A stretch of 64,000 nt of DNA, from contig NADL03000697.1 in NCBI GenBank assembly GCA_002205965.3, positions 248,001 to 312,000 on the forward strand, in the 5' to 3' direction. Shown here one piece after another: positions 34,350 to 43,494 of this stretch. The stretch comes from Kappaphycus alvarezii (Eukaryota; Rhodophyta; Florideophyceae; Gigartinales; Solieriaceae). The notes beneath the pieces are model-generated. The model was not told where the DNA came from, searched no databases, and saw only the letters and a program-made list of their open reading frames with translations. Position 1 is the stretch's first letter, and each line of letters begins with the position of its first letter. A program made the position numbers and the translations under genes.

Positions 34350-34810
34350 GCATGGTAGTGGTTAGCCGTTAGACGTTGCAAGGCACGACCGTGTACGGAG
34401 AGTATTCAGAGATAAACTAAGCAGGTAAGCGGCGAATGGAAACTTGTCGCGCCTGCATCACTTGGAGGCTAAACGCAAAGCGCTGATCTACGTCGAGAAG
34501 GTCCTGCGGAGGGGAATAACCACGAGGGGAAGCAACGTATGAAGCGAAAAGTCGAAATAACCTCCAGCTGTCGTTGCTCAACGTGCGCCTTAGATTTCAC
34601 TCTCGACGGGGGAGAGAATGATATTTTTTTTGGTTGCAGGAATCGCCGTAATAACAATGTTTGTCGTTCTCTGTGATTATCATAGCAGCGCCTGCGATAG
34701 TTGTACTTGGAGAGGTGTGGCGGCGAGCGGAAGGGTGTACAACAGTAACGCCGACGGCCATATTACTTGGGTAAAAACCATAGGCCCACGGAATGGAAAC
34801 GAAAGGATTC
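34350..34810 (-). repeat. Diverged LINE-1 3' end (copy E)
   Basis: Matches the LINE-1 3' region: GGAAACTTGTCGCGCCTGCATCACTTGGAGGCTAAACGCAAAGCG near 34438, GAGGGGAATAACCACGAGGGGAAGCAACG, and the RLE-coding part (GGTTGCAGGAATCGCCGTAATAACAATGTTTGTCG near 34632). It ends near 34800 in the region encoding R-M-D-I-Y-I-P in other copies. Many substitutions mark it as older than copies B and C. A LINE-2-like tail remnant lies immediately beyond, at 34812-34890. Confidence 0.7.
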
Positions 34811-34811
34811 G

Positions 34812-34890
34812 GTGAAAACTCTTGAAAGATACATGCGATCTATCCTAAAATCTTCCATACAAACACAATCGAATCGAAAGGGCGTGTGCT
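34812..34890 (-). repeat. LINE-2-like tail remnant
   Basis: ACTCTTGAAAGATACATGCGATCTATCC and ACAAACACAATCGAATCGAAAGGG parallel ACTCTTGGAAGATATATCCGATCTATCC and ACAACCACAATCGACTCAAAAAGG of the LINE-2 tail. The terminal GGGGAAACG part is absent, so it is truncated where it meets LINE-1 copy E. Confidence 0.5.
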
Positions 34891-35039
34891 GTGCACAAAA
34901 TTCACACACATAAAAAATCTAGAAGAGGAGCAAATTGGGACATAGTATTGGATTTTGGAAAATATTTCTACAGTTTCTGAATTTGCAAGATATATTTAAT
35001 TTGGACGAGCGTGGCAAATTCATCGGTTAAATTTTTTTA

Positions 35040-36240
35040 TATTAAGACACGGTGTCATTAATAGATGTCATTACACGTCCAATGTCGTCATACTTTTCGA
35101 AGACGTCGCAGTATTTAAATTTCGAAATCGACGTCGTTGAGGTTACCCCCCGCCATCAACTATCCCATCGGCTCACCCTTTTTTGGCTTCATATAACCAA
35201 CATACGCCCTTCCCTCACCATTACCAAGTCATCCCGAGACCGTCGTTCACTCAACGCTCTAGCCCTGAAGGCAAATGGTCCAACGTACTACGATGATTTC
35301 TATAGAAGGTTGGACCGGAAACGAGTTCGGTAGTGGGTCCCCCGTAACTGCTACGAGCAGGCAGAAGAGGAGGGAGAGCAGAAAGAACAGGAAGATCAGG
35401 TGGAAGAGGAGGACTGGGGGTACCCGTGGGAGCCATCAGTGTACAACGATGGAGGGGCTCCCATGGAGAACGATGGGGAGACTGAGGGAGTAATTGTCAG
35501 CTCTGATTCTTCTTATGAAGATGAAGAGAAGAGTGAATAGGAGGATGAGGGGGATGAGGGTGAGGGAGATATGGAAATTGCTGGATTAGTGGGGAAGGGA
35601 CCAGAAAATATGGAACAGGTGTTCTCGACTCTGGAACCGGATGGGGCGTCCTCAGTGGTCTACAGTTTTCACAGGAGGCAATAGAGAATTCTAAGCCGTT
35701 CGCGGATATTTGTGTGAACTGCCTGGGTGAAATGGATATTTAGAGGGAACTTTTTGGCTCTGATATAGAGCATTAAGATATTAAGGAAAAAAATATAGAT
35801 ATTTATCCTGATAGTATCTGCTATTAGTCTTTCTCGTTCACACGATTCAATTCGCTGCATTTTAAGGTTCTTAGTATGTTTCTTTGAGACTTTAGGGTTC
35901 GCTAAAAACTATGTATAACCTGAGTAAACTGCTTCCTCTTCTGGAAGTAAAGCAAGTTGCCAGACAACTTCAAGCCAAGCCCCAAGTAGTAGAAAGTTGG
36001 GAAGCAACTTCAGACCCAAAAAACCTTTTTCTTACGCTGGTCACAGAGCGTCAGTGGTAGACCAAGCCCCTCCCATACTTGCTTGTAACTCTCTCAACTC
36101 TCTTCCATATCCAGTCCTTTTTGTTCGTTCAACTATACCACAGTAGCACTTTTGTCGCTTGTTACACCTCCTTCTTGAGGTAGTTGATTCTGAGTATTTC
36201 TTCTCCCAACGATTTACTCCTTCCATTTTTGGTACTCTTG
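35040..36240 (+). mobile_element. Acidic-ORF repeat (AOR) copy 5
   Basis: Plus-strand copy of the second AOR subfamily (with copies 6 and 7). A TATTTAAAT motif lies at 35112. Acidic coding sequence follows (GAAGAGGAGG-type codons at 35355-35425 and 35510-35575). Then come M-E-Q-V-F-S-T-L-E-P-D-G at about 35609-35645, S-K-P-F-A-D-I-C near 35690-35715, and the terminal box F-G-S-D-I-E-H at 35752-35772. The 3' part has two perfect hairpins, AAGTTG-CCAGA-CAACTT (35954-35970) and AAGTTG-GGAAG-CAACTT (35994-36010), then CTTACGCTGGTCACAGAGCG and the TATACCACAGTAGCACTTTTGTCGC block. Multiple frameshifts. Confidence 0.8.
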
Positions 36241-36586
36241 TGAAGGGGGTTGCATCCGAGATATTCGAGTTGAGCAGTATTAGGGAACACTTCGGGGGGA
36301 TTTCTTTTCTGTAATCACGGATCTCAACGCTGCTCGTATAACTTTCACAGGGGGCAAGAGTGAAGACGTTGAGGATTTTCTCTATACATATGTCAATGTT
36401 GGGGTATGAGGGGTTACAATTACCACTGAGGAGTGGTGTCGCGACTAGCAGCAGCGAAGATAGAAAAAAGACGAAAGAAAATGGAATCCTCGACTCTCAG
36501 GGCGCAAAACAGAATATTTGAAAGCATGTCAGGAATATTGTATTAACAAAGTTCCTCCACATCACCGTACCTTTAGTAGATTGAGT

Positions 36587-37250
36587 TTATCTTCCAACAC
36601 TAAAAAAAAACCCTGTAGTAAGAAATATCGCGATGCAACCTCCGGCGATCGATTGCACTCGCAGTGCGTTATTGCACCAGCGAGCTGAGAACAACGGGGG
36701 GTCGATGACGTTCTGAAACCGGAGTGGTATCTCTCTGGGAGGCATCGTATTCGAAAATTCGATGCAGCACATCCTCCGTCTCTTGGCCAGCTGAGCCGTA
36801 GATGTGGAAAGCTAGGTTGTAAATAAATATGACGCTCGTTACATAAACCGCGGTAGCGTCCTTCAACGGCTTGAGCTTAGGAGAGAAGGGCGGTGGTGTC
36901 GTAGAGAGAGTTTGTAATTAGGGCTGATGTCTGTCACCTGGAAGCTTTTTGGGCTCGGGGCGAACTGAGAGTGATCAATAACGAGATCTAGGAGCCTACA
37001 GGCCGAGGGATATAGATGGGTGTCCTTCGGGTATTCACATTCCCGGACGGGGTTGAGAGCGAACGCGAGAGGCCGGAGTGAGGTCGGAGAAAAGGCGATC
37101 ACGAAGATTTTTAATTGCGGACATAGCTGTCGGCACAGGGGCAGGCGGTGACATGATATCTAAGGATGTTGAGGACGGAGGGCAATCGACAGTGATAGGT
37201 GAGGTAGTAAGAGCATTGCTCGGCGCAAGAGAATATTGGTCAGTCTAGGC
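36587..37250 (-). pseudogene. Highly diverged LINE RLE relic (copy H)
   Basis: Minus-strand frames show D-T-H-L-Y-P-S-A-C-R-L-L-D-L-V-I-D-H (about 37030-36975), resembling the R-M-D-I-Y-I-P ... A-V-D-V-T-V-A-H stretch of LINE-1. Further on, Y-N-L-A-F-H-I-Y-G-S-A-G-Q-E-T (about 36820-36785) resembles S-P-V-G-I-D-I-Y-G-A-L-G-D-D. Spacing fits an RLE domain, but the Lys-Tyr helix between the blocks is not recognisable. This is inference from two short blocks; it could also be LINE-3-like. Confidence 0.4.
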
Positions 37251-37296
37251 GAAGCGAAAAAGTACCAGATATCGCATGGTACTCGGGTTCTCTAGA

Positions 37297-37410
37297 GGGG
37301 AAACTGTTTGGGTGTTTTACTCTTGGAAGATATATCCGATCTATCCTCTGGTTTTACAGACAGCCCAATTACCTGAAAAGGGCATACCGACAAAGTAATG
37401 GGGAAGGAAC
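37297..37410 (-). repeat. LINE-2 3' tail
   Basis: GGGGAAACTGTTTGGGTGTTTTACTCTTGGAAGATATATCCGATCTATCC through GGCATACCGACAAAGTAATGGGGAAGGAAC, matching the insertion at 43215-43403 over its last about 110 bp. 5'-truncated and non-coding. Confidence 0.75.
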
Positions 37411-37453
37411 TCTTCTGGGTTCTCAAGTAACTCTGAGAAAACCTGGTCCACCC

Positions 37454-37843
37454 ATGGGACAAGTTTTTCTGTCACCGCTCGATGGCCAGATGACGGGCCG
37501 CCTTCTGCGGGTCTCGGGAATGGAGGAATACTTGACGGTCGTGTCGTCGGGTGCGGTGCCCACTATGCAGGTAGGACATGAGGTGATTCCCGTGGCATTC
37601 GAGGACCTCAGCGCAGTTTTAGCGTGGGCACGGCGTGTCTGGGGCGAAGAGCGGGACTTGGAGGTAGTACTGGGGCCTTATTCAGAACTCACGGGCGTCA
37701 ATATTGGTCTTGAGGCCGGGGCACGGAGCACAATAGACCCATTACTTTGCACCGGGAAGGCCCATAGAAGCCCAGAAAGCTTGCTTTCGTTGGTCGCCGA
37801 GAGGGATCTCTTCTTGAACTGCCGCCTGGACTGGTTCTGTTAG
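37454..37843 (+). CDS. Hypothetical protein, 129 aa
   Basis: A plus-strand frame in GC-rich DNA from ATG to TAG. Composition is protein-like with residues 50-75 reading A-F-E-D-L-S-A-V-L-A-W-A-R-R-V-W and 85-100 acidic/hydrophobic. It contains no recognised motif and has no counterpart elsewhere in the window. GC-rich antisense frames of LINEs in this window are also open, so it may be a shadow of an unrecognised element; the minus strand here gave no recognisable LINE motif. Confidence 0.3.
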   Translation: MGQVFLSPLDGQMTGRLLRVSGMEEYLTVVSSGAVPTMQVGHEVIPVAFEDLSAVLAWARRVWGEERDLEVVLGPYSELTGVNIGLEAGARSTIDPLLCTGKAHRSPESLLSLVAERDLFLNCRLDWFC

Positions 37844-37859
37844 TGTCTTTTGCGGAGGG

Positions 37860-38248
37860 GCTCTGCTTGAGCAAAATACACTAAAGGGTAGGAGTCGTGA
37901 GAGCAGGTACGAGATCGACCATATTCGGTCCGAGTAGACTGCAAAATAATTGGCATAGGTAGATCCAAAAAATTAATAGTTCCAACTTGAATAAATAAAT
38001 AAATACCACAATTGGAATTAGAATGAAAATGAATAGAAAACCAAATTTAATCATAGCTGATCGAGGGTAATACTTCGATGGCCCAGGGATATAAAAAAGT
38101 ATTTCTAACAACCTAAGACTACTTTTACTCTACGCCAGGGTAAACCTGATACAAAAATTAGGTAAGCCGTACAATAATTTTGGTAGACATGATTCAGGCT
38201 CAGCATTAATTATTACAGTATTTTCCAGGTAAGCACTCATCCAGATAA
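37860..38248. other. AT-rich gap left of LINE-1 copy C
   Basis: A minus-strand frame at 37881-38111 encodes a very hydrophobic 76-residue peptide (I-F-I-L-I-P-I-V-V-F-I-Y-L-F). AT-rich DNA readily produces such frames. No gene supported. Confidence 0.4.
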
Positions 38249-38257
38249 TAATTTGTT
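38249..38257. repeat. Left target-site duplication of LINE-1 copy C
   Basis: TAATTTGTT immediately precedes the element's 3' terminus (GGTGGTGGTAG on the plus strand). The identical 9 bp occur at 42674-42682, directly beyond the 5' end. Such a duplication is expected of target-primed reverse transcription. Confidence 0.8.
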
Positions 38258-38325
38258 GGTGGTGGTAGATCTTTATTTGTCATACAATGTCGCACAGAGG
38301 CGTGCGGAGGGTATTTATAAATTAA

Positions 38326-41187
38326 CTACGGATGCGGGCGGCGGGTAGAAACTTGTCGCGCCTGCATTATTTGGAGACTAAATGCAAAACGGGTAACGAA
38401 GTCGCGGAGCTCCTGATGAGGGGAGGAACCGCGACGAGAAGCAGCGAAGGAAGCAAGGCGGCGGAAAAAAGCCTTACCGTCGTCGCCCAAGGCGCCATAG
38501 ATATCAATCCCGACGGGGGAGAGGAGGATATCGTTTCGGTTGCAGTAAGTGCCGTAATGACGATGTTTCTCGCGCTCTGCGAGTGTCGCGGCGGCGCCGG
38601 CAGTAACCGTACTTGGCGAAATGTGGCGGCGTGCGGAGGGGTGGGCAACAGTAACGTCGACGGCTATATCGGTACTGTGAAGCCCGTATGCAGCGGGTAT
38701 GTAATATCCATTCGTAGCACGGGGGACTCCGAATGCCCAGATGAGTCGGGAACCTGGTGGAGGAGCGGATGTTCGACGAGGGCGACGATCCCAACTTCCT
38801 TGCAGTAGCGGGCAAGAACGTTGCGGAGGATGTGGTGACGACGAGTCATTCCGTCTTCGTATTTGCAGGTCAACGCGTGTTGACCACTTGGATCTAAGAC
38901 GGGTGCGATGTCGGCCGAGCGGCGGGAGCAGACCGGACAGCGAGTAGATCCAGGGAATAGCGCGATGCCGAGACGTAGAGCCAGAGCGACTTTCCAGGCG
39001 GAAGAGGACATGTACGTACCGCGGTGGGGGTGAGGAAGCGAAGAGAAAACAGTCGATGCGGAGGATGTGCGCACGGAGAGGAGCCGTGCTCGGTCGTGGG
39101 CTGCCGCGGACGAGAACAAGCTATCGGACTTCGATAGCATGAGTTCAGTTGTGATCGCAGACTGGAGCCTTTCGCCGGGGACCGGCGATGAACAACGCTC
39201 GAAAAGAGCCGTAGCTGTAAGCGACGAAGACAGCTGCGGGTGGCGGGAGGATAAGAGCGAGATGGCAGACCGAGGGATCTCTTCCAAGTGGCGGTCCTGG
39301 GAAAGGGTAAGCAGGTCGGAGATAAGTCGAAAAGAATCAATTACAGATGCTGCGTATGCAGCCTCGGTAATGTCTGAAGTTTGCAGGAGACCTAGACCGC
39401 CCATTGAGAAGGGGAGAGAGGCTTGGAGCCAGGCTCGCTCTGGACAGGGCAGCTGCAATTGGTGGAACGCTTCCCTCTGCTTCTGATCGAAGCTAGCGGC
39501 GAGAACCGCAGATTGAGTGGAGGGAAGCGTACGCAGCAAGTGCATGACCTTGGAGGCGTTCGCGCAGAAGCGGTGTAAGTGGAAAGCCAATTGAGCATCA
39601 TCCAAGTCTCGAAGGGATTGGAAGATGCGGTCAACTTCGTTTTGGCGGCCTGCGAAAAATTGGGAAACAAAAGCGTCCGAGCCAATCGGGGATCCCAGCA
39701 CGATAAAACCAGGGGGGTTGAAAAGGGGCAAGGAAGTGCCAAAGGGGAGTGGGAAGGGGAGAAGCCGTAAACTTGGGTCTTGGCAAGGTTGAGCTGGAAC
39801 CCTAGTGGACCTCCTTCAAGCTGGATGAAACGGATGGCAGCAGCGGCTTGGGATCGAGGAAGAACAATGTTACCGTCATCTGCGTACCAAGCGTTCAGGG
39901 CAGGTGAGAACTTCTCCTGTAACGATAGCAAGAGCGGATGGAGAGCCAGGGCAAAGAGCAAGGGACCGAGGGGATCACCTTGCTGAGTGCCCTCTGAACT
40001 ACGGACATAGTAGGGTCCGAAAGCAAGCTCTGTAGGAGCATCGTAACAAGAGTGTACCCACCGTGCGAGGCCTGGGGCATGTGTCTGTACGGCTTCCAGA
40101 ATGCGCTGGCGGGAGATGCAATTGAAAGCGTTGCGAGCATCTATCTGGACCAAGACGTGATCGTGGAACTCGGGTCTCTGGGAAAGACGACGCACAGAAT
40201 GAATTATTGCATCGATGCCGTTCTTGACGCCTACCCCGACCTGATGGGGCAGAAGGTAAGAGCGGATGGCGGGGGCGGCTTTGTGTGCCGCGAGCCTAGA
40301 AATTAGGCGCCGGTAGAGAAGCCCAACCGCAATCGGACGGATTCCCCCGTTTGGCTTCGGCAGCGCAATAAGACGGCCTCCGCAGAAATACGGGCGGCAC
40401 GCGGCCGGCAGATCGCTGTTCAAACAGAGGTTGAGGAACTTTGTCAGGGCATGTAGGCAATCCCTCGCGGGCGTGACCCCACCTGCCGGGCGAAGCAGCA
40501 TTCGCAGGAACACTGGGGATAGACCATCGGCCCCAGGAGCGGTTGAAGGATCCAGGCTGTGAATGGCACGGCGGACATCCGAGACCGAGAACTTTAGCGC
40601 CGGAGGCAAACCGTGAGGGGGCATGGGAGTGATTGGGATGGGGGGCGGGGGATGAAGTGAAGCCAAGGATTGAAAGGTAGCTTCGCTGGGGAGAGTGGGG
40701 GATCGACTTGGAGAAGGGCTGCTGTGGCCCGGGAAGGGCTACCCCGGGAGAGGAAGCGACGGCATCTGCGAAGGGCCGTGTCAGGGCGGGCGAGGGTGGG
40801 AGGGGATGGAATCGGAGAGGGGGTGGCGGAGATGAACAACGAGGAGGCCTCATCGAAGAGGTCATCATAGAGGCGGCTAGAGGCCATGCGGATGCGGTCG
40901 ACAAGGCTGGAGCAATTTTCCCTGCGGCGGCGGCCAAGAGCGCGGGGGCGGTTGTGTCGGAAAACCAACTTCGGGATGGCAAGAAGTTCCAGAAGGGCTC
41001 GAGTCCTGTGCTCTGGCGATGGAGCAGATATAACGCGGTACAAGGCAGCAAAGTATAAGTCGTAAGCCGCGGCTTGGACCGGGCGAGGAATGAAGGTGAG
41101 AACAGGGAAGGGGGCGGAGAGGAGGGAGCGGAAGGTGAGGGGTGACTGGGATGGTCCTGAAACTAGATTCACAGCTGGGAGATTCAT
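38326..41187 (-). pseudogene. LINE-1 ORF2: reverse transcriptase, CCHC knuckle, restriction-like endonuclease
   Basis: About 950 codons in several frames. RT landmarks on the minus strand: P-S-T-A-P-G-A-D-G near 40540, L-P-K-P-N-G-G-I-R-P-I-A near 40360, motif A Q-I-D-A-R-N-A-F-N at about 40147-40120, motif B G-T-Q-Q-G-D-P-L-G at about 39991, and the catalytic Y-A-D-D at about 39886-39875. The thumb region includes V-L-G-S-P-I-G near 39700 and L-P-F-S-M-G-G-L-G near 39400. The knuckle is CX2CX16HX3C near 38940-38865. The RLE domain has I-A-V-D-V-T-V-A-H-P and R-E-K-H-R-H-Y between 38670 and 38570. The protein ends V-S-T-R-R-P-H-P then TAG. Frameshifts at about 40690, 39735 and 38705 break it. 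Known role of the family: nicking target DNA and copying element RNA at the nick. Confidence 0.85.
41184..41187 (-). other. ATGA overlap of ORF1 stop and ORF2 start in LINE-1
   Basis: On the minus strand the sequence reads GCATGA: ORF1 ends ...D-P-N-A-stop with TGA at 41186-41184, and the ORF2 ATG occupies 41187-41185. A 4-nt stop-start overlap is the arrangement used for coupled termination-reinitiation in some two-ORF LINEs. That it works this way here is inference. Confidence 0.65.
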
Positions 41188-42357
41188 GCGTTAGGATCCA
41201 TGTCGGCATCGGGGGCAGGAATGTGTTCGAGGAGACCATAGGGGTTGGTGTCTGCTGGTGTAGTAGGGAGCGGAGGGATGGGCGATTGGGCATTCGGGGC
41301 GCCGACTGTAATCCAGCCATCCGTTTGAGGCGGAACAGGGGCAGTCTGGGTACGGCGGCGTTTGAATCCACCTGCCGCTGCTGGTGGGGGAGGCAGAGGG
41401 ACTGCTCCAGGGAAACCAGGGAGGTCCGAAGTTTGGCAAGTATTTTCGTATCGATATCCCGGAGAGCGGTGGCGAAGGATCGAGCCGGAGACCATTTGCA
41501 ATTGTCGTCTTCCAAGCGAGAGATTTCAGAACGCAGACCTTGCCATACTGCAACGAGGTCATCAGCCGAGAGATCATTCTCTAGATCCATTATGCCGGAG
41601 AAGGTAAGCTTTGGTGCGTCGAAGTTGTCAGAATGCTGCGCTAGGGTGCGGTAAGAGTCGTATGCAGCGTTGACCGTAGATAAGTCGCGCTCCGCCGCAC
41701 AGATATAGAAGTGGTTCGGATCTGCGGATTGGATAATGGAGCAGGAACCAGGGAATCCCCCGGCAGAGATGGCGGCGCGAAACTGGGATGGGTTGTGGAT
41801 CTGGAAGGTCGACGGAACAGAAACGCGAACGAAACGCTTCTGATTACCTCCGAAAAGGCCGCGGGTGGCATTGCGAACAGTGCCTGCAAACTTACGGGCT
41901 AGGCGGGCGTCGTCGAGATCGCGATGCTCAGTCAAGCCTTGACGACCGAGTGGCGGAAGCCGCCGAATAGGGTGGGTCCGCACCGGGGCTGGGGCCGCCG
42001 GAGCTTTGACTGCTCGCAGATACGGGGCCGGGCTGTGGCCGCAGGATCCTCTTCAGGCGAGTTGGCGTCGGAAGCGGAAGGAGAACGGGGTGCGGAAACG
42101 TCAACGCCGACAAGCGCGTTAAGAATGTTCAGGACAGACCTAAACTGCGGGTTGTTCTGGAAAGACGGCTTAAGCGCGTTGAACGTAGAGGTTTGCAGGG
42201 CGGATGCGAGGAAATGATCGGTAGATGCGGGGTCAGCAAGGTTCACAGCTCCGTCAAGCAGTGAGGCGGATTTAACCAAGAAATCCAGCGCAGCATGTGA
42301 TAGAGCAACGACGGGGTTGCTGAGGGTGGCAGCGGGACGGTTTGTTTTCGGCGCCAT
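41184..42357 (-). pseudogene. LINE-1 ORF1 (gag-like)
   Basis: About 390 codons starting M-A-P-K-T-N-R-P and ending D-A-D-M-D-P-N-A. The N-terminal third has helical, Ala/Leu-rich character (A-L-D-F-L-V-K-S-A-S-L-L-D). The middle contains R-F-V-R-V-S-V-P-S-T-F and S-A-D-D-L-V-A-V-W-Q-G-L, with a possible coiled coil in L-R-S-E-I-S-R-L-E-D-D. The C-terminal part is Pro-rich with a K-R-R-R cluster. No CCHC knuckle or RRM is recognised. Two frameshifts (about 41985 and 41420) divide it. The N-terminal part is also found in the RT-less derivative at 51.8-52.1 kb. The family's ORF1 is presumed to be an RNA-binding protein; no direct motif shows this. Confidence 0.65.
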
Positions 42358-42673
42358 ATAGTGTGGTATGACGAGGGCTGGCCTAAGGACCGATGAAGAA
42401 AGGGACCGAAGGGGCGGGACTGCACGTGCAGGCGCGAGATCACTCGGGTAGTCGGGAGATCACAGACACGAAATAGTGTTACCCGCGGGAGTAAATACTT
42501 GAAAAACAAAAAGAGAAAGCAACAAAACAAGAAGGATGAACGCGTTTCGCGAGAAGGAACCCGCGAGCGCTGGTGCGAGACGCACGCGGTGGCGGTCCGT
42601 ACGGCGGATACGAGAAGAGGGAAGGGGGATAGAGGCGACAGAGTTGTGCAACAATATCGAAGCTGTAGCTCAG
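42358..42673 (-). promoter_or_regulatory. LINE-1 5' untranslated region, presumed internal promoter
   Basis: A GC-rich leader with many CG dinucleotides (for example ACGCACGCGG and GTCCGTACGGCGG near 42575-42605), sharply bounded by AT-rich flank at 42674. In LINEs this position usually holds an internal promoter; no specific element can be identified. The 5' end reads CTGAGCTACAGC on the minus strand. Confidence 0.5.
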
Positions 42674-42682
42674 TAATTTGTT
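42674..42682. repeat. Right target-site duplication of LINE-1 copy C
   Basis: TAATTTGTT, identical to 38249-38257. It marks the 5' boundary and shows that copy C is a complete insertion and not 5'-truncated. Confidence 0.8.
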
Positions 42683-42928
42683 AGCAGCATAAATGCAATA
42701 ATTATAGCCTGTAAAATAATATTAAAACCAAACTGTAGGACATAATAATTTTTCGCATTGAATTCAGCATAAAATGGGGCCAGTGTAAATAGAGAAAATT
42801 ATTCCTTGATGATTCAAAATAAATATAAATTGTGGCCTCAATAAAAATATTGCTCCACAATTCAGCATCACTGTAGGACACCGGGATAGAGATTAAAATA
42901 TTTAGTCAATTTTCACATAGACAGCATT

Positions 42929-43478
42929 GTGGTAGTAATCTTTATGGGTTCTAAAATGTCGCCAGAGGCGTGCAGAGGTATTCATAAATTAACTGCGGAT
43001 GCGATCGACGGTAGAAACCTGTCGAGCCTGCGTTATTTGGAGACTAAATGCAAAACGGATAAGGAAGTCGCGGAGCTCCTGTTGAGGGGAGGAACCGCGA
43101 CGGGAAGCAGCGAAGGAAGCAAGGCGGCGGAAAAAACCCTTGCCGTCGTCGCCCAAGGCGCCATAGATATCAATCCCGACGGGGAGAGGAGGATATCGTT
43201 TTGGTTACAGTAAGGGGAAACGTTTGGGTGTTTTACTCTTGGAAGGTATATCCGATCTAGCCCATGGTTTTCCAGACAACCATAATCGACTCAAAAAGGG
43301 TATACCGACACCGTAATGGGGAAGGAACTACGCTCTTTAAAATGCTACCTTCAGGCCAGCCATCAAGCAGGCCGCATTGGACATGGCGGCTGCTGCAGCG
43401 TGCCAGTAAGTACCGTAATGACGATGTTTCTCGCGCTCTGCGAGTGTTGCCGCAGCGCCTGCTGTAACCGTACTTGGC
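42929..43478 (-). mobile_element. LINE-1 copy D (3' end), interrupted by a LINE-2 insertion
   Basis: The LINE-1 3' region is present at 42929-43214 (GTGGTAGTAATCTTTATGG through the RLE-coding GATATCGTTTTGGTTACAGTAAG) and resumes at 43404 (CAGTAAGTACCGTAATGACGATGTTTCTCGC) to about 43478. The intervening 189 bp are a LINE-2 insertion. It is 5'-truncated within the RLE-coding part, and no functional protein is possible. Confidence 0.85.
43215..43403 (-). mobile_element. LINE-2 5'-truncated insertion with 7-bp target duplication
   Basis: The 189-bp insertion in LINE-1 copy D is flanked by CAGTAAG (43208-43214 and 43404-43410). It begins GGGAAACGTTTGGGTGTTTTACTC on the plus strand and ends GGCTGCTGCAGCGTGC. 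On the minus strand its first about 70 bp encode the protein end (M-S-N-A-A-C-L-M-A-G-L-K-V-A-F-stop), homologous to the N-A-A-C-L-L-A-G-L end at 28430-28965. The rest is the 3' untranslated tail ending CACCCAAACGTTTCCC. Family copies share this terminus and vary at the other end, as expected for reverse-transcribed insertions. Confidence 0.85.
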
Positions 43479-43494
43479 GACGGCATCACTGTAC

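Larger units (their letters stand above)
38258..42673 (-). mobile_element. LINE-1 copy C: near full-length two-ORF non-LTR retrotransposon with RLE
   Basis: The 4416-bp minus-strand element is bounded by a perfect 9-bp duplication. Order from its 5' end: a GC-rich leader (42673-42358), ORF1 (42357-41184), ORF2 (41187-38326) with RT, CCHC knuckle and RLE domain, and a 68-bp 3' untranslated part with no long poly-A. There is no N-terminal AP endonuclease, so it belongs with the RLE-bearing LINEs (the R2/CRE/NeSL side of the tree), though two-ORF organisation is less usual there. At least five frameshifts (about 41985, 41420, 40690, 39735 and 38705) make it non-functional. Copy B is nearly identical in the shared part, so the family moved recently. 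Confidence 0.9.

Noticed and set aside
37881-38111. Hydrophobic frame resembling a mitochondrial membrane protein
   Set aside because: No specific family motif; AT-rich DNA commonly yields Ile/Phe/Leu-rich frames.
38332-41970. Many long plus-strand frames inside LINE-1 copy C and copy B
   Set aside because: They are antisense shadows of a GC-rich coding region; the minus strand carries the RT, knuckle and endonuclease motifs.
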